Positions 43,949-53,282 of a stretch of DNA of 64,000 bases are shown here, piece by piece. Under the pieces are notes generated by a model, which saw only the letters and a program-made list of their open reading frames with translations, did not search any database and was not told the DNA's origin. The position numbers and the translations under genes were made by a program. Origin of the DNA: Gp6-AA40 sp964505975 (GTDB taxonomy: Bacteria > Acidobacteriota > Vicinamibacteria > Vicinamibacterales > UBA2999); NCBI GenBank assembly GCA_964505975.1, contig CAZDLW010000003.1, forward strand, positions 1 to 64,000, given 5' to 3'. Every line of letters begins with the position of its first letter. The stretch's first letter is position 1.

Positions 43949-45417
43949 TGTCCGTGATACCCGCTCCGCGTGTGCAGGCAACGGCGGGGGTGCGCGCGAT
44001 CCCTGGGAGCACACCTCTCGCGTTTTTTCCGATACACATCGCGTTCTCGGGCTTGGTCCTGATGGCCGGCCTCGTCGCGCTCGGCACAGAGGTGTACGAA
44101 CCCAGTCAGAGCCACGATACGATTGCGCTCGTATCCGGCCTCGTCGTCATTGCGCTGATTGCCTACGCTCGCTATGTCGTACAGCTCCCGTGGATGTCGG
44201 CGTCAGTGGTGTACCTGCTGCTGTTCTGGATGTTCCACTTCGGCATGACGTTCACGGCCGTGTTGGTTCCGGACGTGCTCGCGCCCTTCGAGGCATGGGC
44301 AATCGAGTGGCTGTACTGGCCGAACGTGCGCATAGCCATGATCCTCGGAGTGATCGGAGCGGTTGGCTTCGTATTCGGAGTCGGGTTGTTCGGCACGCAG
44401 GCGGCCACCAGACGAGCATCACCGGTCGACAACGCACACGATCCGGCCCTGTATGGCGTCGGATGGATCGTCATGACCGTCGGGATCGCGACCTCGGTTG
44501 TGATCGCTGCACAGTATGCCGGTCCGGCCATCTTCTCGATGGGCTACATGGCCTTTCTCGGGATGATCTCGGACACGATGCTCTCAACGACCCTCCCCCT
44601 GGCGCATGTCGGTTGTCTGCTCGCCATATGCGGCGCCGGTGGGCGCCGGTGGGTGGCGCCGCTGGCCGTCTGGAGCGTCTTCATCGGGGTCCCCACGCTC
44701 GTGCTCGGAGGACGTGCGGGGGCCATGATTTCGGCGGTTGCTTTCGCTGTCGTTCTGGCCCATCGTGGCGTCCGGTTCCGGCGCAGCCTGCTCGTCGCAG
44801 CTGTGCTCGCGTCGCTGATCGTGATCCCGGCTGTTCAAGCATTCCGTCTCGTGGGCTTCGCCAATCGGTCATTGGTGAGCTGGACGGAGGTCACGCCGCT
44901 CGACACGTTCATGGAGCTGGGCGGCTCACTGCAGGCCACCAAGGCCTACGTGGACTGGATTGAACGCGGCGATCCGTACCTGCTCGGCGCCAGCTATTGG
45001 GCTCCCTTCGACCGGCAGGTACTGGTGCGGCTGGTGCCTGGTCGTGAGGCGATCCCGTACGAGGAGGATCACCGAATACCGTCGCTCAACATCGTCAGCG
45101 AAGGGGCCGTAGGACTGTCCGCGACGGGAGAGGCGTATTACAACTTTGGATCAGTCGGCCCGTTCCTCTACTTTGGCCTGCTGGGCATGCTGTTCGGGTG
45201 GCTGGAGCGCCGGGCCGTCACGACACGCCATGGCTGCGCGTTGCTGGGCACCATGATGTTTCTGTTTTATTTCAACATCCGCGGTGAATGGCTTCCCATC
45301 CCATCGCAGATCGCCACCAACCTTGCGCTTATCTGGTTCTGTTACGCGCTTGGAAGATTCCGTCTCGCGTCAATGAACCGCGAACCATCCGGCAATCCTT
45401 TGTACAGGTTCAACTGA
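43948..45417 (+). CDS. wzy: O-antigen/exopolysaccharide polymerase (Wzy-like)
   Basis: A 489-residue integral membrane protein with about ten hydrophobic segments and a large periplasmic loop near residues 310-380 (from WTEVTPLDTFMELGGS to IPSLNIVSEGAVGLSATGEAYYNFG). LGGRAGAMISAVAFAV and the loop layout are typical of the O-ag_pol_Wzy family. It would polymerise undecaprenyl-linked repeat units in the periplasm. Wzy proteins diverge strongly, so this rests on topology and location between wzc and the transferases. Confidence 0.8.
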   Translation: MSVIPAPRVQATAGVRAIPGSTPLAFFPIHIAFSGLVLMAGLVALGTEVYEPSQSHDTIALVSGLVVIALIAYARYVVQLPWMSASVVYLLLFWMFHFGMTFTAVLVPDVLAPFEAWAIEWLYWPNVRIAMILGVIGAVGFVFGVGLFGTQAATRRASPVDNAHDPALYGVGWIVMTVGIATSVVIAAQYAGPAIFSMGYMAFLGMISDTMLSTTLPLAHVGCLLAICGAGGRRWVAPLAVWSVFIGVPTLVLGGRAGAMISAVAFAVVLAHRGVRFRRSLLVAAVLASLIVIPAVQAFRLVGFANRSLVSWTEVTPLDTFMELGGSLQATKAYVDWIERGDPYLLGASYWAPFDRQVLVRLVPGREAIPYEEDHRIPSLNIVSEGAVGLSATGEAYYNFGSVGPFLYFGLLGMLFGWLERRAVTTRHGCALLGTMMFLFYFNIRGEWLPIPSQIATNLALIWFCYALGRFRLASMNREPSGNPLYRFN

Positions 45418-45505
45418 TGCGACAGCCGCCCGCCGGCATGGTCGTCCGTGACACGGCGGCGGCGCTCGCGGCAACCTCGCCGGGCTGAAGAACCGCTCTC
45501 TGATC

Positions 45506-46645
45506 GTGCAGGTCCAGACCAACGTCGTCGTCGACGCATTCGCCGCGCGCGTATCGCCACTCCGGCTGTCGATCGTCGTGCCAACGTTCAACGAGTCTCA
45601 GAACGTGCACGAACTGTTGCGCCGCGTGGAACAGGCGCTCGGTCCCAGCGGATGGGAGATCTTGTTCGTCGACGACGATTCTCCTGACGGCACGGCCGCG
45701 GTGGTACGGTCGATAGCCCAAGTCGATGTTCGCGTCCGCTGCCTGCAGCGAGTCGGCCGGCGCGGTCTGTCGTCCGCGTGTATCGAGGGGATGCTCGCCA
45801 CGGCCGCTTCGGTCATTGGCGTCATGGACGCCGACCTCCAGCATGACGAGACCATACTTCCGGCAATGCTCGACGAGATCGAGCGCAATGGGGCAGACGT
45901 GGCGATCGCCACGCGATACGCCCAGGGCGGCAGTACGGGGGATTGGAGCGAGCGGCGCAAAGGCTTTAGTCACCTGGCGACAGCAACAAGCCGGCTGATT
46001 GTCAGCCGTCACGTGTCCGATCCCATGAGCGGGTTCTTCCTGATCCGGCGACGCGTCCTGGAGTCGACGGTCCGTGGTCTCTCGGGCCTGGGTTTCAAGA
46101 TCCTGATCGATATCCTGGCGACTGCCAAACGGGAACAGCTGCACATATCCGAAGTGCCGTACCGGTTCCGCGATCGCTTCGCCGGAGAGAGCAAGCTCGA
46201 CGAGATGGTCATCTGGGAATACGGCATGTTGCTGGCCGACAAAGCGGTCGGACGCTTCGTGCCCGTGCGCTTCATCAGTTTCTCGATCATCGGTGGCCTG
46301 GGAGTCATCGTCCATATGACCGTGCTTGCCCTGGCCCTGAACAGCGTCGGTCTTCGGTTCACGGCAGCGCAATCCATCGCCACCGGTGTCGCAATGGTCT
46401 TCAACTTCGCGCTGAACAACGTGCTGACCTATCGTCGCAACCGGCTGCGAGGCCTGGCGTGGTGGACGGGTCTTGCCGTCTTCATAGCTGCCTGCAGCGT
46501 CGGCGCGTTCGCCAATGTGGGGGTGGCGACCTACCTGTTCGATCGCCATACGGAGTGGATGATCGCAGGGCTTGCTGGCATTCTGGTCGGTTCCGTCTGG
46601 AACTACGCCGTGACGCAACTCTACGCCTGGCGCCAGAAGGTATAG
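45506..46645 (+). CDS. Polyprenol-phosphate glycosyltransferase fused to GtrA-like domain
   Basis: A 379-residue fusion. Residues 18-240 are a GT2 domain of the dolichol-phosphate-mannose-synthase type (VVPTFNESQNV, VDDDSPDGT, GVMDADLQHD, ATRYAQGG). Residues 250-370 form a GtrA-like domain of four hydrophobic segments (FISFSIIGGLGV, ATGVAMVFNFALNNVLTYR). The product is a polyprenyl-phosphate sugar flipped to the periplasm, used by the GT39-type transferase coded next. The GTG at 45506 is the only clear early start. Confidence 0.9.
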   Translation: MQVQTNVVVDAFAARVSPLRLSIVVPTFNESQNVHELLRRVEQALGPSGWEILFVDDDSPDGTAAVVRSIAQVDVRVRCLQRVGRRGLSSACIEGMLATAASVIGVMDADLQHDETILPAMLDEIERNGADVAIATRYAQGGSTGDWSERRKGFSHLATATSRLIVSRHVSDPMSGFFLIRRRVLESTVRGLSGLGFKILIDILATAKREQLHISEVPYRFRDRFAGESKLDEMVIWEYGMLLADKAVGRFVPVRFISFSIIGGLGVIVHMTVLALALNSVGLRFTAAQSIATGVAMVFNFALNNVLTYRRNRLRGLAWWTGLAVFIAACSVGAFANVGVATYLFDRHTEWMIAGLAGILVGSVWNYAVTQLYAWRQKV

Positions 46646-46647
46646 CT

Positions 46648-48234
46648 GTGAACGCATCGGTGAGGCTCGTCGAGCGCGAGGCAGCACGTTCGCCCTCGAG
46701 TGGGCTCTCCACGAGATATGGACTGTCGTGGGAAGTGGTTGCGCTCACGACACTGATAGTTGTCGGCGTGGCGATCCGTCTCCACGAGATCGGCTACAGT
46801 TTCGACGGGGACGAAGTCTTTTCCGTCAGACTGGCGAGTAGTTCGTTTAGCGAGGTCATTTCGCAGTCGCTTCGAGACAGACCACACCCACCTCTTCACA
46901 ACATCCTGCTGCACCTCTGGATCACGAAGGCGTTCGGCGCGTCGGAGGCGTCCGTTCGAGCGTTGAGCGTGCTGTTCTCCGCCCTGCTCCTGCTGGTTGC
47001 GCATGGTCTGTTTCGCCGTCTGATGCCGGTGTGGACCGCGCTTGGTGCCGGGGGCATGCTGACCTTGAGCCCTTTCTTCGTCTATTACGGGCAGCAGGCG
47101 CGCCCCTACGCACTGATCGCGCTCCTGTCGGCCGCCAACCTCTATGCGTTCTCGAGGTTGATGGATGATCCGCGCAGTCGTTCTCGTCTCGCGGCGTGGT
47201 CTGTCGCCTCGGCCCTGCTCCTGTACTCTCAGTACTTGGGCATCGCGTTGATCGCTTGCGAGATTCTGTATGCGGCGTGCTTCCTTCGGTTGCGGCGTGG
47301 TGCAGTTCTTGCCGGTGGCTTCCTGGCATGCGCTCTCGTACTGCCGTGGCAGCTCGCTGCCATGGGTGCCCCGGCCTTGGCAGGAGCCGATCCTCTGGAT
47401 GGCATCGACTGGATGTCAGCTCCTACCGCTCGGATGTTGGTGTCGTTCTACGTGCACGTTTTCGGGAGTGTGCCTGGGGTCCCTGGCCTGCAACCACCGT
47501 GGTTGCTCGTCGTATTGTTGACTACTCTCGGCTGGGCGTACATGCGGCGCCTTGTCCTCTGGGCACACATTCCCCGCGAGCATGTGTTCGTGATCCTGAT
47601 TGCGATCGGCGTGCCGCTGATGGTGTGGGCCGGTTCGGTATGGGGGCCCAAGCCGGTGTTTGCTTCGCGACAACTGATTGGATCGGCCGTGGCGTTCGTA
47701 ACCCTCATCGGATTGTGTCTGACAGCGCTGCCGAGGCGTGCGGCGGCCGTGTTCGTGCTGATATTGCTGTTCTGGTCGGCTGCAGCCGTCCCCGAGGCAT
47801 TCCCCTACAACGCGAAGCCGCCGTGGCGCGACATGGCAGCCGCGATTGACGCCAGGTACGGGCCCATAACAGTGGCCGCCCAGGATGTATGGGTGAGCGG
47901 ACCGCTCGCTCACTATCGCACGGTCGGAGCGGTCACGCTGTGGAGCGACCTTTTGGATGACGAACGGCGTGAACGAGTGCTGTTCGCGTGTCGTCCAACT
48001 CTTTGCCCCGACATCGACGGGGACGCGCTTCGATCACGCCGCGCGCTCGTGGAAACCTGGTCCTGGGGCGATCTCGGTCTCCAGCTCCATCTCTTCGAGA
48101 TTGCCGCCGAACACGTTGCAGAGGACGCACGCGGGGCAGCTCCGCTCGACCAACAACAGCAGACGCCACGGCGCTCCAGCCACGTTGGAGGTGCTCGGCA
48201 GCGATTCGACTCGCACGGGACACCGGCTACCTGA
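46648..48234 (+). CDS. GT39-like membrane glycosyltransferase (polyprenyl-phosphate sugar donor)
   Basis: A 528-residue integral membrane protein. It begins with a cytoplasmic segment and a first span, then FDGDEVFSVRLASSS, where Asp/Glu residues match the catalytic first loop of GT-C/PMT family enzymes, followed by RPHPPLHNILLHLW and about ten further spans (YYGQQARPYAL). The C-terminal ~60 residues are polar and Gln-rich. It transfers sugar from polyprenyl-phosphate to the glycan outside the membrane. Immediate neighbour of the GtrA-fused donor synthase; together they form a Gtr-like side-chain system. Confidence 0.85.
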   Translation: MNASVRLVEREAARSPSSGLSTRYGLSWEVVALTTLIVVGVAIRLHEIGYSFDGDEVFSVRLASSSFSEVISQSLRDRPHPPLHNILLHLWITKAFGASEASVRALSVLFSALLLLVAHGLFRRLMPVWTALGAGGMLTLSPFFVYYGQQARPYALIALLSAANLYAFSRLMDDPRSRSRLAAWSVASALLLYSQYLGIALIACEILYAACFLRLRRGAVLAGGFLACALVLPWQLAAMGAPALAGADPLDGIDWMSAPTARMLVSFYVHVFGSVPGVPGLQPPWLLVVLLTTLGWAYMRRLVLWAHIPREHVFVILIAIGVPLMVWAGSVWGPKPVFASRQLIGSAVAFVTLIGLCLTALPRRAAAVFVLILLFWSAAAVPEAFPYNAKPPWRDMAAAIDARYGPITVAAQDVWVSGPLAHYRTVGAVTLWSDLLDDERRERVLFACRPTLCPDIDGDALRSRRALVETWSWGDLGLQLHLFEIAAEHVAEDARGAAPLDQQQQTPRRSSHVGGARQRFDSHGTPAT

Positions 48235-48249
48235 GGTCCAGAGCTCCAT

Positions 48250-50259
48250 ATGTGCGGCATCGTTGGTATCGTCGGTCTTCCGGGCCCGCTTGACGAAGCG
48301 ACTCGCGCGGTGTCGGCGATGGCGGCGCAGATCCGGCACCGTGGACCCGACGGCGGAGGCGTGGTCACACATCCAGACGCGACGCTGGCAATGACGAGAC
48401 TGGCGATCGTTGACGTGGAACACGGACATCAGCCCATGGCCAACGACGATGGGTCGATCGTGATCGTGTACAACGGGGAGGTCTACAACGCGCCCCTGCT
48501 TCGCCGCGATCTCGAGCGGGCGGGCACGCGCTTTCGCACTCGCAGCGACACCGAAGTCATCCTGCGGCTGTACGAGCGCGATCCCGAGCAGGTGGAGGAG
48601 TACCTGGTCGGGATGTGGGCGTTCGCGATCCACGATCGGCGCCGGCGCCGCCTCGTACTCAGTCGCGACAGATTCGGCATCAAGCCGCTGTTCGTCGCCG
48701 ACACGGGTTCCGCGCTGACGTTTGCTTCGGAGCTTCGCTGCTTCGATCGCAGTCTCGATCCGTTCGCGAGGCTGTTCCGCATCGATCATGACGCCGCGCA
48801 CGCCATGCTGTCGTGGAGCTACGTGCCGGAGAGCAGCACCATCTACGAAGGAGTGACACGCCTGGCGCCCGCCAGTCGACTGACAATCGACCTCGCCAGC
48901 GGCAGGCGAGAGCGACGGGCCTACTGGACCCTGGCACCCTCACGCGACGCCGCCCGAGTTCAATCTCTCGATGAGGCCTGCGAGCAGGTGGATGTGCTGC
49001 TGAGACACGCCGTCAAAGAGCACCTCGAGAGCGACGTGCCAGTTGCGACATTCCTCTCGGGCGGCATCGACTCGTCGTTGGTGACGGCCTACGCGTACGA
49101 AGAAGCAGGGTCGCCCATCAAGGCGTACTCGATCGGCTTTCGCGAACGGGAGCTCGACGAGTCGCCGTTCGCCCGGGCGGTTGCCGGGAAGATTGGCGTG
49201 CCGATTTGCGTCGAGACTTTCGACGAGGGGAAGGCTCGCGCCAGGCTGGCGGATGCGCTCCTCGCGTACGACGAGCCCTTCGGAGACTCCTCGAGCCTGG
49301 CTACGTACCTGCTCGCCCATCATGTCAGCCGCGACTTCAAAGTCGCCCTGGGTGGCGATGGGGGCGACGAAGTATTCGCAGGGTACAAGCGGTTCATGAT
49401 TGTTCACCTACGGCGTCCGCTGGCCGCGATGCCGCGCCTGCGAAATGCACTGGGTCGGACACTGAGACGGTTGCCGGCGCATGACGATCGGACGCGGTAC
49501 TGGACCAATCTGTTACGCCAGGTGCGTCTGTTGGCGAAGGGGCTCGACGGGTCCGACGGGCAGGTGTACGCGCGGCTCACACAGTGGGCGCCGCTCGCGT
49601 ATACCGAGCCGCTGGTGCGCAGGCCCGTCTCGACCGCACGCTTCGAGGAAGAGGCGTGGAAGCGGTTCAACCAGGCCGAAGGGACGGAGCTTCAACGGTC
49701 GCTCGCGACCGACATGGGCAGTCCGCTGTGCAACGACATGCTCGTGAAAGTCGATAGAGCCAGCATGGCGTGCAGCCTGGAAGCGCGTGTGCCGTTCCTG
49801 GACCACCGCCTCGTCGAGTTCGGAGTGGGCCTGCCCGAGAGGTTCACGGTGGGACCCCCGGGGAGCGCCTTCAGCGGCAAGCGTGTGCTCAGGGCGTTGC
49901 ACGAGCGGCGTTTCGGCCCGGAGCTGGCGCACCGCAAGAAGCAGGGATTCGGTGTGCCCGTTCAGCAGTGGTTGGCGGGGCCGTTCGATGCCGCTTGTGA
50001 GCGCCTCTTCGAGCGGAGGCGGCTCGACCGGTTCGGCATCCTGTCCAGCGCCGAGCTGTCAGACGGCCGATTCCGTCGTTGGGTAACCGGAGGGCTGCCG
50101 TGGATAGCGTGGCATGCCTTTGCGCTTGCCGCCTGGTGCGAGGCGACGCTGGGCGACGGGCCGGACGCGCTCCGTGAGCTCATCGAGGAACGCCGGTTCC
50201 AACCAGGCGGGATGGCTCCGGCCGCCATCTCGCTGCGCAGTGCTGGTTCGATGGAATGA
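48250..50259 (+). CDS. asnB: Asparagine synthase (glutamine-hydrolysing), AsnB type
   Basis: A 669-residue enzyme. Cys2 is the glutaminase nucleophile (MCGIVGIVG), RHRGPDGGG and YNGEVYN follow, and the synthase half has the PP-loop SGGIDSSLV and GGDGGDEVFAGY. It would form an amide from an acid using glutamine and ATP. AsnB homologues in polysaccharide loci are thought to amidate sugar acids or other acyl groups rather than make free asparagine. Start follows the GT39 gene by 15 bases. Confidence 0.93.
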   Translation: MCGIVGIVGLPGPLDEATRAVSAMAAQIRHRGPDGGGVVTHPDATLAMTRLAIVDVEHGHQPMANDDGSIVIVYNGEVYNAPLLRRDLERAGTRFRTRSDTEVILRLYERDPEQVEEYLVGMWAFAIHDRRRRRLVLSRDRFGIKPLFVADTGSALTFASELRCFDRSLDPFARLFRIDHDAAHAMLSWSYVPESSTIYEGVTRLAPASRLTIDLASGRRERRAYWTLAPSRDAARVQSLDEACEQVDVLLRHAVKEHLESDVPVATFLSGGIDSSLVTAYAYEEAGSPIKAYSIGFRERELDESPFARAVAGKIGVPICVETFDEGKARARLADALLAYDEPFGDSSSLATYLLAHHVSRDFKVALGGDGGDEVFAGYKRFMIVHLRRPLAAMPRLRNALGRTLRRLPAHDDRTRYWTNLLRQVRLLAKGLDGSDGQVYARLTQWAPLAYTEPLVRRPVSTARFEEEAWKRFNQAEGTELQRSLATDMGSPLCNDMLVKVDRASMACSLEARVPFLDHRLVEFGVGLPERFTVGPPGSAFSGKRVLRALHERRFGPELAHRKKQGFGVPVQQWLAGPFDAACERLFERRRLDRFGILSSAELSDGRFRRWVTGGLPWIAWHAFALAAWCEATLGDGPDALRELIEERRFQPGGMAPAAISLRSAGSME

Positions 50260-50362
50260 CGGAACTGGCTTCAGGTGCAGGACGAAGCACGGAGCATGTC
50301 GATTCGAAGTGTCGAGGTTGGTGGCTCCACGCGACGGGCGAAATGAGGTCGAGGTCCGGCGG

Positions 50363-51721
50363 ATGTTCCTGATGTCGGATGCGTTTCGTGCACTCGACGA
50401 GCGCCATCTGCAGGCGTGGAACTGGCGGTCCGTCAGCATCCTGTTCATTTCGTACGACTTCGGCCCTGCCAGCGGCCCGGAGGGGCTCGCCGGGCGTCGG
50501 CTGGTCAACTGCCTGCTGGAAGCCGGTGCGCAGGTGCATGTCCTCACTGCCGGTGGAGCCGACGAGTGCCGCGACTACGATGCGACTGTCGTGCCACAGC
50601 GACCACTCTCGGACAACAAGGTGCTCAGGACCGTGCAGATGGTGCGGTGTGGTATCCCAGAGGGGGTTGGTCTCTGGGTAGAGCGGGCGGTCTGTGCCGG
50701 TATCCGGGTGCTGAAATCGCTTCCCGCCGACACGATCATCTATGGGCGCGCCATGCCGGCATCGAGCAATATCGCCGCGTGGCACGTCGCGCGATTGAGC
50801 GGGCTGCCCTGGGTGGCCCACTTCAGCGATCCGTTCCCGCCCGTTGAGTACCGGTCTCACCGCTGGAACTGGCTCGCCACCTACAAGTGGCCGATGTTTC
50901 AGCGCTGGCGCCGTCGAATTCTCGAAGACGCCGGGGCCCTGAGCTTCACCAACCCGCACGAAGCCTCGGCCTTTCTGGGACGCGAGCGTGAGCGTTACCT
51001 GTCCAAGGCTTTCGTCGTCACGCATCTGCCTTCCGCGACGATGTGGCCTTCCGCGGCACCGCAGTACGATGTGTTTCACATCGTGCACACGGGCAACTTC
51101 TACTTTCTGCCCGGACGTTCTCCAGGTGTCCACACATCCGGAACGGTTCTGCACGGCCTGCGTCTGTTTCTCGACCGTACTCCGTCGGCGCAGGGGCTCG
51201 TTCGCTTCACGCAAGCTGGATGGGCTCATGGCGACGTCGCGGAGTGGACGGACCGATGCGGGCTGCATGACGTCGTACGCAACGTCGGGCGACTCACACA
51301 GCCTGAGGTGATGGCGCTGCTGAACGCCGCGAATCTCCTGATTGCGGTGGACTACGCGCGTGCGGACAGCACCGCCTTGCTGTCCAAGCTGCCCGACTAT
51401 ATCGGTGCCGGTCGCCCGATTCTTGCCGTCACCGCACGTTCGTCGGCGATGGGCCGTCTGTTCAACGAGGACGGGGCCGGCCTCATCGCCCACTACGATG
51501 CGCCCGAGGAAGTCGCGCAGCGCATCGGCCTGATCTTCGGTGAATGGCGTGAGCGTCGAGCGGAGGCGTTTCTTCCGCGACCGACGGCAATCGAGTCGTT
51601 CATGCCGCAGCGCGTCCTTGCTGAGCTCGCGGGCGCCTGTCTGGTTGCGCAGCGGGGACGGGGCACCAGTGACGCGGAGACTGCACGTGTCCCCGAACTG
51701 GTCGGCGAAGGAACTACCTGA
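50363..51721 (+). CDS. Family 4-like glycosyltransferase
   Basis: A 452-residue GT-B-type protein: RSVSILFISYDFGPASGPEG near the start, an N-terminal domain with HFSDPFPP, and a C-terminal donor-site half (VRNVGRLTQPEVMALLNAANLLIAVD, LPDYIGAGRPILAV). It adds a sugar during repeat-unit assembly. The ATG at 50363 is preceded by CGAGG; an ATG at 50372 is close behind. Its stop overlaps the next gene (TGATG). Confidence 0.85.
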   Translation: MFLMSDAFRALDERHLQAWNWRSVSILFISYDFGPASGPEGLAGRRLVNCLLEAGAQVHVLTAGGADECRDYDATVVPQRPLSDNKVLRTVQMVRCGIPEGVGLWVERAVCAGIRVLKSLPADTIIYGRAMPASSNIAAWHVARLSGLPWVAHFSDPFPPVEYRSHRWNWLATYKWPMFQRWRRRILEDAGALSFTNPHEASAFLGRERERYLSKAFVVTHLPSATMWPSAAPQYDVFHIVHTGNFYFLPGRSPGVHTSGTVLHGLRLFLDRTPSAQGLVRFTQAGWAHGDVAEWTDRCGLHDVVRNVGRLTQPEVMALLNAANLLIAVDYARADSTALLSKLPDYIGAGRPILAVTARSSAMGRLFNEDGAGLIAHYDAPEEVAQRIGLIFGEWRERRAEAFLPRPTAIESFMPQRVLAELAGACLVAQRGRGTSDAETARVPELVGEGTT

Positions 51722-53040
51722 TGAACTCGCTGGTGATGACACACTATCGCCCTCACAGACCCGCCAGCGGTGCGGCGCTGCGAAACTGGCAGAACATCAG
51801 CGCATTGGCGTCGCTCGGGCCAGTGGACGTCGTGACAGTTGGCGTGGAGGAGACGGACGAGCCGATCGAGCGCGTGCGCGAGTGGGTACCGTTCCCACTG
51901 ACTACCCGATCGAGGTGGGACCGCATCAAGACGGTGTGTGCACCGTTGCGTCCGGGAATCTATCCCGGCATCGATCTGTATCACTCGCAACGTGTCGCCT
52001 CGTGGCTGCGGCAGCGTGCGTCGCAGGGCCGGTATGATGTCGCCGTGATCGAGACCATCTCGTTGGCGTCCTATCTCGACGATTTGAGGTATGCAGCCGA
52101 TCGGGTCGTGTTCGACGCGCACAACGTGGAGGGTGCTCTGGATACGACGGTCGGCAAGGCACTATCCAGCGCTGCATCGCCGAGCGTGGACCCTCTGAAG
52201 CGTTGGGTATTGAATCGCCGGTTGATCGCGGCAGAGGGGCGCGTCGTCAGAGGCGCCGATCTCGTCTGGGTCTGCAGCGACCCCGATGCCCGAGAGATCG
52301 CGCAGGTGTACGGCAGGCGAACCGGCCTGACAGTTGTGCCGAACGCCGTCGATGTCGACGCCTACCGGCGCCCCGGTGCGTCACCTGCGGGAGGCGACTG
52401 GAGCCGCATGCCGGTGACGATGGTGTATCCAGCGCTGTTCGCCTATTTCCCGAACGAAGACGCCGCACTGCGCCTGATCCGGGAGGTGCTGCCGGCCGTT
52501 CGAGCGCGGGGCCACGACGCTCGTGTCGTGCTCGTGGGTCGGGACGCGACGCCGGCGCTCGTCAACGCAGCCGCGCAGACCGCCGGCGTCGAGCTCACCG
52601 GTGCGGTCGAGAGTATCGTGCCGTACTTGGAGCAGCCATGCGTGGTAACGCTGCCCATCCAGCTGGGAGGCGGAACACGTCTGAAGATTCTCGAGGCCTT
52701 TGCGGTTGGCCGGCCGGTCGTCAGTACCGCGAAGGGCGCAGAGGGTCTCGACACAGTCGATGGCGAACAAATCCTGATCCGCGACGATCCGGATTCGATC
52801 GCTGCAGCCGTGGTCGAGTTGTGGCGTCATCCGATCATGCGCGCGAACCTCTGCGACAAGGCGCTCCAGCTGGTGCGCTCGCATTATTCATGGCACGTGG
52901 CCGCGCAACGGGTCGCTCACAGTCTTGGGGTGGCATCGCCCCGTGCACATCCTCCTGATACGATGGGGCCTGCGCGAGCCACCGGGCATGACAGGATTCC
53001 GCCGGCTCAGGAGCTCTGCGAGGAGGCATGCTCGCCATGA
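51721..53040 (+). CDS. Family 4 glycosyltransferase
   Basis: A 439-residue GT-B enzyme. The N-terminal acceptor half begins HYRPHRPASGAALRN; FDAHNVEGALD is near the hinge; the donor half has VPNAVDVDAY, LVGRDATPALV and the signature IQLGGGTRLKILEAFAVGRPVVST. The last ~40 residues are Pro-rich. It forms a coupled pair with the gene before. Confidence 0.88.
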   Translation: MNSLVMTHYRPHRPASGAALRNWQNISALASLGPVDVVTVGVEETDEPIERVREWVPFPLTTRSRWDRIKTVCAPLRPGIYPGIDLYHSQRVASWLRQRASQGRYDVAVIETISLASYLDDLRYAADRVVFDAHNVEGALDTTVGKALSSAASPSVDPLKRWVLNRRLIAAEGRVVRGADLVWVCSDPDAREIAQVYGRRTGLTVVPNAVDVDAYRRPGASPAGGDWSRMPVTMVYPALFAYFPNEDAALRLIREVLPAVRARGHDARVVLVGRDATPALVNAAAQTAGVELTGAVESIVPYLEQPCVVTLPIQLGGGTRLKILEAFAVGRPVVSTAKGAEGLDTVDGEQILIRDDPDSIAAAVVELWRHPIMRANLCDKALQLVRSHYSWHVAAQRVAHSLGVASPRAHPPDTMGPARATGHDRIPPAQELCEEACSP

Positions 53041-53282
53041 CTCGACACCGTCTTCACCGTTGCAGTGCGACCAAGTCCTTTGCTGGCCGATCAGTGCCTC
53101 ACGCGTCGATCGGCGACACCACCTCGGCCACACGGATAGGACTGCGGTGTTCGAATGGGTGAGAACACACGGACAATGGACGAGGGCGATCGATCGCGCG
53201 TCGAGAACGAGGTGTGCAGAAGTGACAGGCACGCTTGGAGGAACGTGAAAGAGACATTGCGCCAGTCTTCGAAACGTCGGGG

